A stretch of DNA of 64,000 bases from SKKC01 sp046542845 (lineage in GTDB: Bacteria > Spirochaetota > Spirochaetia > DSM-27196 > SKKC01): positions 1 through 64,000 of the forward strand of contig JBKHAN010000004.1 in assembly GCA_046542845.1 (NCBI GenBank), given 5' to 3'. This document shows, piece after piece, positions 27,844 to 34,989 of the stretch (its first letter is position 1; each line of letters starts with the position of its first letter). The position numbers and the translations under genes were made by a program. The notes under the pieces are model-generated. The model had not been told where the DNA came from. It saw nothing but the letters and a program-made list of their open reading frames with translations, and did no database searches.

Positions 27844-28141
27844 GGCCGAACTCCCGTTTTACCCGGAACCCGCTTTTGTAGGCCGAATGGGCAATTCCGG
27901 TGGTCGCAAGCGGACCGGTGAGCAGGTCGAAAATCAGGAGCAGAAGAATTTTAAGACCGACAGGCCAGGACCCGCTCACGAGCATGACGCCAAACAGCAC
28001 CGTAATGAGTCCCATGGTATCAACTTTGCTGGTAATCACCACCCGTGCGTAAAAGTCCTTGTAGAAGAGTATGCTGTAAATACCAATGGCACAGAACGCC
28101 AGGCCGATTCCAATAAGCACGTAACCGGCAATGACGATCAT
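27836..28141 (-). CDS. mnhG: Na+/H+ antiporter subunit G, second module
   Basis: 101 aa, three membrane helices, with FYKDFYARVVITSKVDTMG and a C-terminal GIAHSAYKSGFRVKREFG, as in MnhG. The ATG at 28141 overlaps the mnhF stop by 4 nt. Confidence 0.92.
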   Translation of the reverse strand: MIVIAGYVLIGIGLAFCAIGIYSILFYKDFYARVVITSKVDTMGLITVLFGVMLVSGSWPVGLKILLLLIFDLLTGPLATTGIAHSAYKSGFRVKREFGHG

Positions 28142-28398
28142 ACCTGTCCCTTCTTTTCGATAAACCGAGAAATAAGAATGCTTGCGATAAAACCGAGGAG
28201 GGAATACACGATCGCAATGTCGATCAGAAAGCTTCGGTCGATCAATACTGCAAACACTGCAACGGACATCACGATTTTTGTTGTAACGAGATTCATGCCG
28301 AGCAGACGATCCCAGATTGTGGGCCCTATCAATATGCGGATCATGCTGAGCAGCAGCAGCAGGGTCAAAGCGACAAGGGTATACACGAGAAAGGTCAC
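28138..28398 (-). CDS. mnhF: Na+/H+ antiporter subunit F, second module
   Basis: 86 aa, three membrane helices; RILIGPTIWDRLLG and DIAIVYSLLGF identify MnhF. Same length as the first-module copy. ATGA overlap with mnhE. Confidence 0.93.
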   Translation of the reverse strand: MTFLVYTLVALTLLLLLSMIRILIGPTIWDRLLGMNLVTTKIVMSVAVFAVLIDRSFLIDIAIVYSLLGFIASILISRFIEKKGQV

Positions 28399-28928
28399 TG
28401 CGGTGGCTCCTGCATACCGCCGCCGGCGGGAAGGTTGGAACCCTCGGACGACAGGAGCATTTGCTCGAAGGACCCCATGATTTCACGTGCGGCTACGGAA
28501 GGATCCGTCGTGTGAGCATCGATCCAGATTACCGTAAGATGTCGGCCATCCTTTTCCATTGTCACGGTGCCCGGCGTAAGGGTAATCGAGTTTGCGAGAA
28601 GTGCAATGTGAAAATCATTCGTGAGTCTGGTGTCGAACTCCACAATATTCACATTGATCCGCCCGGTCACGATTTTTACCATAGCGTGAAATCCCGCGAC
28701 ATAAATTTCTTTCAACAGGACGCCGCAGTAGAAAAGCAGGGGCACGAATCGTACGTGATACCGTTTGTGGTAATCTGATTTCAGAACAAGCCGGTTCGTG
28801 ACGTAGAGCGCGGTAGCAGCGATAATCGGACCACTGATTAACACGGTGAAGTCGAGGCTTTCATTGAGTATGAACCAGACGATGGAAAGCAAAAGCACGA
28901 AGCCCACATTATCGAGGACGCGTTGCAT
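28395..28928 (-). CDS. mnhE: Na+/H+ antiporter subunit E, second module
   Basis: 177 aa with the MnhE hallmark ANSITLTPGTVTMEKDG. First gene of the second, minus-strand module. No ribosome site precedes the ATG; a weak -35/-10 pair (TTGAAG, 16 nt, GATAGA) ends 8 nt upstream, so it may also be leaderless, but this is less convincing than the other cases. Divergent from the PTS gene. Confidence 0.9.
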   Translation of the reverse strand: MQRVLDNVGFVLLLSIVWFILNESLDFTVLISGPIIAATALYVTNRLVLKSDYHKRYHVRFVPLLFYCGVLLKEIYVAGFHAMVKIVTGRINVNIVEFDTRLTNDFHIALLANSITLTPGTVTMEKDGRHLTVIWIDAHTTDPSVAAREIMGSFEQMLLSSEGSNLPAGGGMQEPPQ

Positions 28929-28977
28929 AGCGAGGTTCTATCACGTTTCAGCTTGGAGCTTCAATCTACCGTGAATC

Positions 28978-29016
28978 TTGACAATGTGCGTCAGGACTGC
29001 CTACGCTCTGCCTACC
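28978..29016 (+). promoter_or_regulatory. Promoter predicting a near-leaderless mRNA for the PTS IIA gene
   Basis: -35 TTGACA (28978-28983), 18-nt spacer, -10 TACGCT (29002-29007), then 9 nt to the ATG at 29017. No Shine-Dalgarno sequence. An in-frame ATG at 28984 lies inside this promoter and is unlikely to be used. Confidence 0.5.
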
Positions 29017-29460
29017 ATGCTGCGTGAAGTACTGACAGAGAAACTTGTTACCATAGACTTGAAAGCTCGCACGAAGAACGAGGTAATCGTACAGCTGCTC
29101 GACATGCTTTATGCGAGTGGAAAGGTGAGCGATCGTGAAGCAGCGCTTCACGCGCTTATGGAGAACGAGAACCGTATGTCGACGGGCATGGAGCATGGGA
29201 TAGCCATTCCTCATGCGAAGACCGACGCGGTCGAAGAGCTGCTTGCCTGTGTTGGCATCACGAAAAAAAAGGTGGACTTTGAAAGTCTGGACCGCAAACC
29301 AGCTCGAATTTTTATCATGACTTTGTCGCCGAAGGGTCGAACCGGTCCCCATATACGATTTCTTGCCGAAATCAGCCAGCTCTTAAAAGACGAGAAGCGC
29401 CGGAAACAGGTCCTCTCCTGTAAGACAGATTCAGAGCTCCTCTCGGTTCTGCTCGAATAA
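29017..29460 (+). CDS. PTS EIIA-type phosphoprotein (fructose/nitrogen family)
   Basis: 147 aa, single EIIA type-2 domain. The phosphorylatable His is in GIAIPHAKTDAVEELL. It starts directly with MLREVLTEKLVTIDL, the usual beginning of PtsN/FruA-like IIA proteins. No EIIB or EIIC is nearby, which favours a regulatory (PtsN-like) role over sugar uptake; this is inference. Its last 30 nt overlap the 3' end of the convergent CPBP gene. Confidence 0.87.
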   Translation: MLREVLTEKLVTIDLKARTKNEVIVQLLDMLYASGKVSDREAALHALMENENRMSTGMEHGIAIPHAKTDAVEELLACVGITKKKVDFESLDRKPARIFIMTLSPKGRTGPHIRFLAEISQLLKDEKRRKQVLSCKTDSELLSVLLE

Positions 29461-30279
29461 GCGGCGGCAGGATCTCTCGAATACAAAAATCCCGGTTACC
29501 AGAAAGATTGCCGCAACCAGCCCTGTTATCATGTGAGTGGTCAGCGTAACTTCATCGCGTGGCAATGCTTGACCGACGTCGGGGCGTATAACGAGGACCG
29601 CGAGGTTTGCCGCAACGTGTCCCCAGATCGCGGGGAGCAGTGAACGGCTACGTTCCCGGATATAGCCAAGGGACAGCCCGAGCAGCGAAGCGGCTATGAT
29701 CTGTATCGGAAGGATGTGCACGAGGCCAAAGATACCGGCGCTCAGTACGATACGGCCTGCAGGCTTCAGGTGCGGGGCAAAGCCTCTTTGTACGACGTGC
29801 CGGAATACGAACTCTTCGATAAAACCGGGTAGTAACGCAACGCCCGCAATAGTAATCGGCAGTGGGAGCGTATACAGCGCCTCGGCGAAAGCGCCATAGG
29901 CACCTGCATCGATATTGAATCCGGTCAATACCAGCGATACAAAACCCTGAGTACCGAAAACGATAAGCACCACCGGTATCGAAAGCCGAGCCGTCAGGAG
30001 GCCATCCTCCGGGAGCGATTTCCAGAGCAAACCTCGAATAGCGCGTCTTCCCGCGAAAATCGCGACCGCGATACCCGCTGTTGTAAGCGCAAGAGAGTTC
30101 AGGATCAGTATGGACAGCGCTTCTCCCGCCGTACCGTCTGACAGTCCCGGGATCGCCCGAATCAGAACTGCCGATGCTGCCTGGACTGCGATAAACAGCG
30201 GAGCGGCGAGCACGGCTCGAACAAGGCGGCTTCGGCTTTCGGGGTCGGATAGTGCCCCGAGCGGATGGTTCTCCTTCAT
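29431..30279 (-). CDS. CPBP-family intramembrane metalloprotease
   Basis: 282 aa from the ATG at 30279; the frame is open further but the promoter described separately lies there. About eight membrane helices. CPBP/Abi motifs: EEFVFRHVVQRG (motif 1, two Glu and Arg), FGLVHILPIQII (motif 2 with His), and a later GHVAANL (motif 3). Family members are CAAX-type prenyl proteases or act in bacteriocin self-protection; the substrate here is unknown. Monocistronic. Confidence 0.85.
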   Translation of the reverse strand: MKENHPLGALSDPESRSRLVRAVLAAPLFIAVQAASAVLIRAIPGLSDGTAGEALSILILNSLALTTAGIAVAIFAGRRAIRGLLWKSLPEDGLLTARLSIPVVLIVFGTQGFVSLVLTGFNIDAGAYGAFAEALYTLPLPITIAGVALLPGFIEEFVFRHVVQRGFAPHLKPAGRIVLSAGIFGLVHILPIQIIAASLLGLSLGYIRERSRSLLPAIWGHVAANLAVLVIRPDVGQALPRDEVTLTTHMITGLVAAIFLVTGIFVFERSCRRLFEQNREEL

Positions 30280-30289
30280 TTCCGTTTGT

Positions 30290-30318
30290 ATGGTAGTGCT
30301 TCGTATGCGCAAAGACAA
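30290..30318 (-). promoter_or_regulatory. Promoter predicting a near-leaderless mRNA for the CPBP gene
   Basis: On the minus strand: -35 TTGTCT (30318-30313), 17-nt spacer, -10 TACCAT (30295-30290), then 10 nt to the ATG at 30279. No ribosome site. Confidence 0.5.
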
Positions 30319-30359
30319 GGACGGAGCGTATATGCTCGCAGGACTGAGCGTGTATTTAC

Positions 30360-30413
30360 TTGACGCCCGTGAACGCCGCACACATAATGTGCGGTAATCG
30401 GTCGCGAACCGAT
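30360..30413 (+). promoter_or_regulatory. Promoter with palindromic operator for the symporter operon
   Basis: -35 TTGACG (30360-30365), 17-nt spacer, -10 CATAAT (30383-30388), a near-consensus promoter. A perfect inverted repeat CCGCACA-N5-TGTGCGG (30376-30394) is centred on the -10 box, so a bound dimeric repressor would block polymerase. A second perfect repeat ATCGGT-N5-ACCGAT (30397-30413) lies at the start of the transcript. The following gene has AAGGAG before its ATG at 30435. Confidence 0.65.
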
Positions 30414-30434
30414 AAACACAAGGAGTTACAGTAC

Positions 30435-30653
30435 ATGAGAGAAATGATGGGGCATCTACCCGGCAAGCTGTTTCTCGCGGCTCTCGGGCTTTCCATAATC
30501 GCTTTTATCGCGGTGTCGTTTTCGGGCTACCTTGAACAGGGTGGTCTGATGCTCGGCTGGATGACGCCACCGCTGGTCGTCGGAGTGCTGTTCGTGGTTT
30601 TCTGGCTGATCTGTTACATGATCTATTTCTTTTTCTTCTGGCCGTATCGCTGA
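30435..30653 (+). CDS. Small two-helix membrane protein, probable symporter partner
   Basis: 72 aa with two hydrophobic helices and a Phe/Tyr-rich C-terminus ending in WPYR. AAGGAG precedes the ATG by 11 nt. It sits 34 nt before an SSS-family symporter gene. Small membrane subunits (DUF3311, DUF485, DUF4212 types) commonly accompany such symporters, so an accessory subunit role is inferred; I cannot place it in one of these families. Confidence 0.72.
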   Translation: MREMMGHLPGKLFLAALGLSIIAFIAVSFSGYLEQGGLMLGWMTPPLVVGVLFVVFWLICYMIYFFFFWPYR

Positions 30654-30687
30654 TAATCGGCGACGAATCATCCATAAGGAGATCTGA

Positions 30688-32223
30688 ATGGTTTTTACAC
30701 TTGTTTCGTTGTTGATTTTTGGTGCCATAGTTATCGGAATGGCAGCGTACGGGTACCGCGTTTCAGCGAAGACCGCGGAAGACTACATGCTCGGGGGCCG
30801 GACGATCGGTGTTGTCGTCATGTTTTTCTTTGTACTCTTCGCGATCTCGAGCGCGTGGACCTTCTACGGGTTTCCGGGGCTTCTGTATACGGAAGGGCCG
30901 GGGTATGTAGCCTTTATCTGGGGGTCGGTACTCGGGTTTGCGGTCCTGTACATGCTGCTCGGACCAAGACTCTGGGCCATTTCCCGAATTAACCGGTTCC
31001 TCAGCCCGGTCGAGGTGCTTGCCGAACGCTACGAAAGCAAAGGACTGCGTCTTGTGCTTTCTCTCTCGATACTCGCCTTCGTTGTTCCGTATATCGGTAT
31101 TCAACCGCTGGGTGTCGGGGTCGGCTTTGAGGCACTGACGGGACTGCCGGCGATTTATGGGGCTATTTACACGGTTGTACTTCTGATGGCTATCGTCGTG
31201 CTTGGCGGAATGCGCATCGTCGCCTGGGTCAACATTTTTCTTGGTACCGTTTACGTTACAGCCTTACTGGGTTCCCTGATTGCCGTCGTCGTCACCGTGT
31301 TCCCTGGAGGGCTCTCGGAAGCAGCAGCAGTTGTCGCAGAGGTCAGTCCGGAATCGCTCTCAAATCCCGGCCCCCTCGGTAATTACACGCCGGTGCTGTT
31401 CGCGGGAACCTTCGTCGTCGGGCTGCTGGCATTCTCATGGCCCCATGTTGTCATCGGAACCATGACGGCTCGCGACAAGACTCTGTTCAAGTGGTTTCCG
31501 CTGCTGATTTTCGTTTTCGGTGGTCTGTTTTTCTATATTATTCCGTTCGTCTGGGGATCGCTCATTGCTCCGGCGATCATTCCTCCCGCAGAGCTGGCCG
31601 AACTGGCCGCTGCGAACGGTGTTTCGATACAGGAAGAGGCAGACCGGGTGGTCCAGACGATCATACAGCGGGTCCTTCCCGACTGGTTTGGTGTTTTTGT
31701 GCTCATGGGTGTCGTCGCTGCGGCAGTCAGTACCGCGGCTGTACAGCTCATGACTTCCAGTGTCATCGTAGCGAGGGATGTCGTTCAGGGTATAATCAAA
31801 CCGGATGCGACGGACAAGGAAGTGGCCGGCTTTGCACGCGGAAGCGTTGCATTCATTGTCATACTGAGTCTGGGTTTTTCGGTCTGGAATCAGGGAGCCA
31901 TGGCCTTGTATCTGACGGATGTCAGCGTACCGGGTTTCGCCCAGTGGGCGCCTGCTTTGGTCGGCGGATTGTTCTGGCGTCGAGCCACCAAACAGGGAGC
32001 CATTGCTGCCACGAGCGCGGGCGTAATATACCTGATTCTGGGGCTGTTGGTTACCGTCGACGGGTCGCGCGTACTGTTACTTGACCTGCACCCGGTCATC
32101 CCGACCATCCTGTTGAATACTATTGTTTTTGTTGTGGTTAGCCTTCTCACTCCCAGGTCTTCGGATGCGGTAATTGCGCAGTATTTCGAAGAGCCCGACG
32201 AGTACCTGAAGGTCGAAGTGTAG
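30688..32223 (+). CDS. Sodium:solute symporter (SSS family)
   Basis: 511 aa, about 13 membrane helices. N-terminal AEDYMLGGRTIG is the SSS signature, followed by AISSAWTFYGFPG and later SWPHVVIGTMTARDKTLFKW, typical of the PanF/YhjB-type branch. Imports an organic anion or vitamin with Na+. The Na+ gradient could come from the antiporter modules upstream. The following genes are an acyl-CoA ligase and a lipoate-ligase-like protein (in swapped form), so a carboxylate such as a short/medium-chain acid or lipoate is a reasonable guess, not shown. Stop is 6 nt before the next ATG. Confidence 0.88.
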   Translation: MVFTLVSLLIFGAIVIGMAAYGYRVSAKTAEDYMLGGRTIGVVVMFFFVLFAISSAWTFYGFPGLLYTEGPGYVAFIWGSVLGFAVLYMLLGPRLWAISRINRFLSPVEVLAERYESKGLRLVLSLSILAFVVPYIGIQPLGVGVGFEALTGLPAIYGAIYTVVLLMAIVVLGGMRIVAWVNIFLGTVYVTALLGSLIAVVVTVFPGGLSEAAAVVAEVSPESLSNPGPLGNYTPVLFAGTFVVGLLAFSWPHVVIGTMTARDKTLFKWFPLLIFVFGGLFFYIIPFVWGSLIAPAIIPPAELAELAAANGVSIQEEADRVVQTIIQRVLPDWFGVFVLMGVVAAAVSTAAVQLMTSSVIVARDVVQGIIKPDATDKEVAGFARGSVAFIVILSLGFSVWNQGAMALYLTDVSVPGFAQWAPALVGGLFWRRATKQGAIAATSAGVIYLILGLLVTVDGSRVLLLDLHPVIPTILLNTIVFVVVSLLTPRSSDAVIAQYFEEPDEYLKVEV

Positions 32224-32229
32224 GAGTAT

Positions 32230-33636
32230 ATGGCGAACTGGAGACTATTTTTTAATCCCGACGGAGACGCCGGAGACGTTGTATCGTACGGTGCGGCCCT
32301 CGCCGAAGGCCGCATCGTCGGGAAGTATCAACTCTCCGGCGAAGCGTTGTCGAACACCCTTGTAATACAGGGCGTTCGACAGAAGGCCATTGTTGCCGGT
32401 GCAGATGTTACGATAGACAAGGAAAAAGCCGCAGCCGAGAATATCGATGTGGCGTTTGCTGCTCGCCAGGGCCGTCGAGGCGCTAAACCCGTGGGTAGTA
32501 TTAATCTGTCGGAGCTCATGTCACAATCATCCTCGTCATTCGAGGCAGTAGAACGTGACCTCGACGACCCTGCGGTGCTGATTTACACTTCCGGAACGAC
32601 GGGAAAGCCCAAAGGGGTTATGCTGACGCACCGGAATTTTCACAGCCAGTGCGCCGAGGTGTGCACCAGCATCTTCCCTCTCAATTCGAGCGACACTGTT
32701 GTGCTCGTTCTACCCCTCTACCACGTGTACGGCCTCTCAAACGGTCTTGTGCTTGGCGTATTTAACGGGACGCGACTCGCCCTGGTGCCTCAGTACAGCC
32801 CGCAAGCTCTATACGATACAATCGAGAGTACCGAGGCAACGGCACTTATCGCGGTACCGGCCATGTATACCCAGCTGGTTACGCTCTCAAAGCGTCGAAA
32901 GGCCGAGATGCCAAAAAGCCTTCGGGTTTGCGTATCGGGAGGTGCTCCGCTACCGCATCAGGTACTCGAAGATTTCGAGAAAGCCTTCGCTACGCGCATT
33001 GCTGAAGGGTATGGCCTGACCGAAACCACCAGCGCTGTCTGCTTGAACACGTTTGGGGAGAACTTCAAACTCGGAAGCATCGGGCCCCCCGCTCCGACAG
33101 TCGAGATGGCCGTCTTTGACGACGACAACAACCCGATGCCTGCCGGCCAGGAGGGTGAGATTGTCATAAAAGGCGATGTGGTCACGAAAGGGTACTGGAA
33201 CCTTCCCGAGGAGACCGAAGCGACGGTTATAGACGGTTGGCTCCATACCGGTGATCTCGGGTATGTCGATGAAGACGGTTTTTACTTTATCACCGACAGA
33301 AAGAAAGATCTCATTATACGGGGTGGCTACAACATATCGCCCCGTGAGGTGGAAGAGGTTATCTACACGCATCCGAAAGTCTCGGAGGCGTCTGTCGTCG
33401 GGGTTCCCGATAAACGCGGAGAAGAAGCTGTAAAGGCCTTCGTCGTGGTTCAGGAAGGCGAAACTGTCACCGAGCGCGACATTATTGAGTTCTGCGAAAC
33501 GAATCTGAGCAGCTACAAGGTGCCCAAGTACGTCGAGTTTATTGAACAACTGCCGAAAAGCGCGACCGGAAAGGTGCTGCGTAAAGAGCTTCGCGGCGAA
33601 TCCGGCGAACGCGACCGGATGATAACCAAAAAATAA
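32230..33636 (+). CDS. Chimera: lipoate-ligase-like N-terminus joined to acyl-CoA ligase C-terminal part
   Basis: 468 aa. Residues 1-80 resemble the start of LplA-family proteins (MANWRLFFNPDGDAG, AALAEGR, VRQKAIVAGADVTID, ENIDVAFAARQ). From about residue 81 it is an ANL-family acyl-CoA ligase: P-loop YTSGTTGKPKG, GYGLTETTS, GWLHTGDLG, DRKKDLIIRGGYNISPREVEEV and the C-terminal catalytic Lys in SATGKVLRKEL. The usual first 150 residues of the ligase are absent; they begin the next gene (33667). The junction is after the CAG codon of Gln80 (32467-32469) and is in frame. GGAG lies 3 nt before ATG. It could work only with the next product, or be a decaying pair; there are no stops or frameshifts, which argues against decay. 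Confidence 0.8.
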   Translation: MANWRLFFNPDGDAGDVVSYGAALAEGRIVGKYQLSGEALSNTLVIQGVRQKAIVAGADVTIDKEKAAAENIDVAFAARQGRRGAKPVGSINLSELMSQSSSSFEAVERDLDDPAVLIYTSGTTGKPKGVMLTHRNFHSQCAEVCTSIFPLNSSDTVVLVLPLYHVYGLSNGLVLGVFNGTRLALVPQYSPQALYDTIESTEATALIAVPAMYTQLVTLSKRRKAEMPKSLRVCVSGGAPLPHQVLEDFEKAFATRIAEGYGLTETTSAVCLNTFGENFKLGSIGPPAPTVEMAVFDDDNNPMPAGQEGEIVIKGDVVTKGYWNLPEETEATVIDGWLHTGDLGYVDEDGFYFITDRKKDLIIRGGYNISPREVEEVIYTHPKVSEASVVGVPDKRGEEAVKAFVVVQEGETVTERDIIEFCETNLSSYKVPKYVEFIEQLPKSATGKVLRKELRGESGERDRMITKK

Positions 33637-33666
33637 ACGGAAACTGGAACATAACGAGGTTCATAC

Positions 33667-34629
33667 ATGCCTTTTGGATTTTTTAAGAAGAAGACCGACA
33701 GCTCCTCCACCGACGGTATGGTCGTAGAACACCCCGAGGCTAAGGCCTTGGGGCAGATTCTCGAAGAGACGGCGGCGAGCCTGAAAAAGAAAGAAGCGAT
33801 TACCTTCGAAGGAAAAACCTATTCATTCAAGGAGCTTGACGAGCAGGCGAGCAGGGTAGCGAACGGTCTTCGTTCCCTTGGAATACAGGCCGGTGACAGG
33901 GTTGCCATGATGCTCCCGAATATCCCGGAGTTTGTATTTTCCTTTTACGGAATTCAGAAACTTGGCGCAATCGCAGTCCCCTTTAATACGCTCTATAAAG
34001 GCCGTGAAATCATTCATATCCTGAATGATTCAGGGGCGAGGGCCATCATAACGCTTACCAACTCCGCGAACCTGTTCAACGAGATACGCGAGGATTGCCC
34101 GTCGCTTGAGCACGTTATTGTTACTGGACAACGCACGCTCGTTTTTCTTGATCCAAATGGAACTGCAAACGTTCAGGCGGTTGTGTCGCGGGACACATTC
34201 TCAAGCCCGGATGAAGCGTTCAGAACGTTCGGCGAAGTCTTCGTAGAAACACTCAAGGAGCTTGGCGTATCTGAGGCGTGGTACAAGCATCAGGGAGCGG
34301 TGCGCGTCGGGGGCAGGAAAATTGCCAATATCGTTATACAGGAGATTGAAAACCTGTATATCGTAAACTCTGTCTGCTTCCTCGACAACCTTCAGATGGA
34401 CGACTTTTTCAAGGTGATCTACGTGACCCCGGAACTCAAGGACAAAGTCGTTGAACCCATGTCGAGCGTGCGCGAGGTCACCGGTTCACTCCCGACGCTT
34501 GAAATGTTCAAGAATGCGTTCACGTCGAGTCTGCGCGCCAGACTCGGCATCGAGATCGAACCGGGACAGTTGAAACGGGACGAGAAGTTCGGATACGAGA
34601 AGAATCGCGCGCTTGCCTACAAACATTAG
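33667..34629 (+). CDS. Chimera: acyl-CoA ligase N-terminus joined to lipoate-ligase-like C-terminal part
   Basis: 320 aa. Residues 1-155 are the N-terminal subdomain of an ANL acyl-CoA ligase (YSFKELDEQASRVANGLR, GDRVAMMLPNIPEF, GAIAVPFNTLYKG, ending LEHVIVTGQ). Residues 156-320 are the C-terminal two thirds of an LplA-like protein (RTLVFLDPNGTANV, SPDEAFRTFGEVFVETLKELGV, then GGRKIAN, holding the family's active-site Lys). The junction follows the CAA codon of Gln155 (34129-34131) and is in frame. The ATP-binding loop of the ligase is missing here but present in the preceding gene. 155 + 388 = 543 aa and 80 + 165 = 245 aa reconstruct one normal-length ligase and one normal-length LplA-like protein. 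GAGG precedes the ATG. Confidence 0.8.
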   Translation: MPFGFFKKKTDSSSTDGMVVEHPEAKALGQILEETAASLKKKEAITFEGKTYSFKELDEQASRVANGLRSLGIQAGDRVAMMLPNIPEFVFSFYGIQKLGAIAVPFNTLYKGREIIHILNDSGARAIITLTNSANLFNEIREDCPSLEHVIVTGQRTLVFLDPNGTANVQAVVSRDTFSSPDEAFRTFGEVFVETLKELGVSEAWYKHQGAVRVGGRKIANIVIQEIENLYIVNSVCFLDNLQMDDFFKVIYVTPELKDKVVEPMSSVREVTGSLPTLEMFKNAFTSSLRARLGIEIEPGQLKRDEKFGYEKNRALAYKH

Positions 34630-34659
34630 AGCCGCCACCGATCAGCAGGGGAGTGTCAG

Positions 34660-34989
34660 GTGAATTTCGACCAATATCAGTCACGATCGAGGGATACGTG
34701 GAACGTTATTTCCATGGATCACCCTATTGTATATCCGACCATCGGACTTGCAAACGAGGCGGGAGAAGTCGCAGGTAAGATCAAGAAGATTTTCCGTGAT
34801 AAAGGCGGTGTCATTTCCGAAGAGGACCGCAGTGCGCTCAAGAAAGAGTTGGGCGACGTACTGTGGTACCTGACGCAGATCTGCACGGAGCTCGATCTCA
34901 CGCTCGAGGAAGTAGCGGAGTATAACGTGGAAAAACTCGCCTCACGACTACAGAGGGGTGTGATCAAGGGAGACGGAGACGACCGATGA
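34660..34989 (+). CDS. MazG-like nucleotide pyrophosphohydrolase
   Basis: 109 aa, GTG start with GGGGAG 7 nt before it. MazG fold with metal-binding acidic residues in ANEAGEVAGKIKK and KKELGDVLWYL. Single-domain family members hydrolyse (d)NTPs to NMP and pyrophosphate in house-cleaning. Overlaps the next gene by 4 nt (ATGA). Confidence 0.9.
   Translation: MNFDQYQSRSRDTWNVISMDHPIVYPTIGLANEAGEVAGKIKKIFRDKGGVISEEDRSALKKELGDVLWYLTQICTELDLTLEEVAEYNVEKLASRLQRGVIKGDGDDR

Noticed and set aside
20285..28928. Recent tandem duplication or assembly duplication of one antiporter operon
   Set aside because: The paralogues differ strongly in sequence and length and lie in inverted orientation, so this is not a repeat artefact.
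28984..29016. Upstream ATG of the PTS IIA gene
   Set aside because: It lies within the -35/-10 region and adds residues unlike any IIA start.
32230..34629. Simple frameshift or single truncated acyl-CoA ligase
   Set aside because: The ligase halves are in the wrong order and each is fused in frame to a piece of a second protein; a frameshift cannot produce that.
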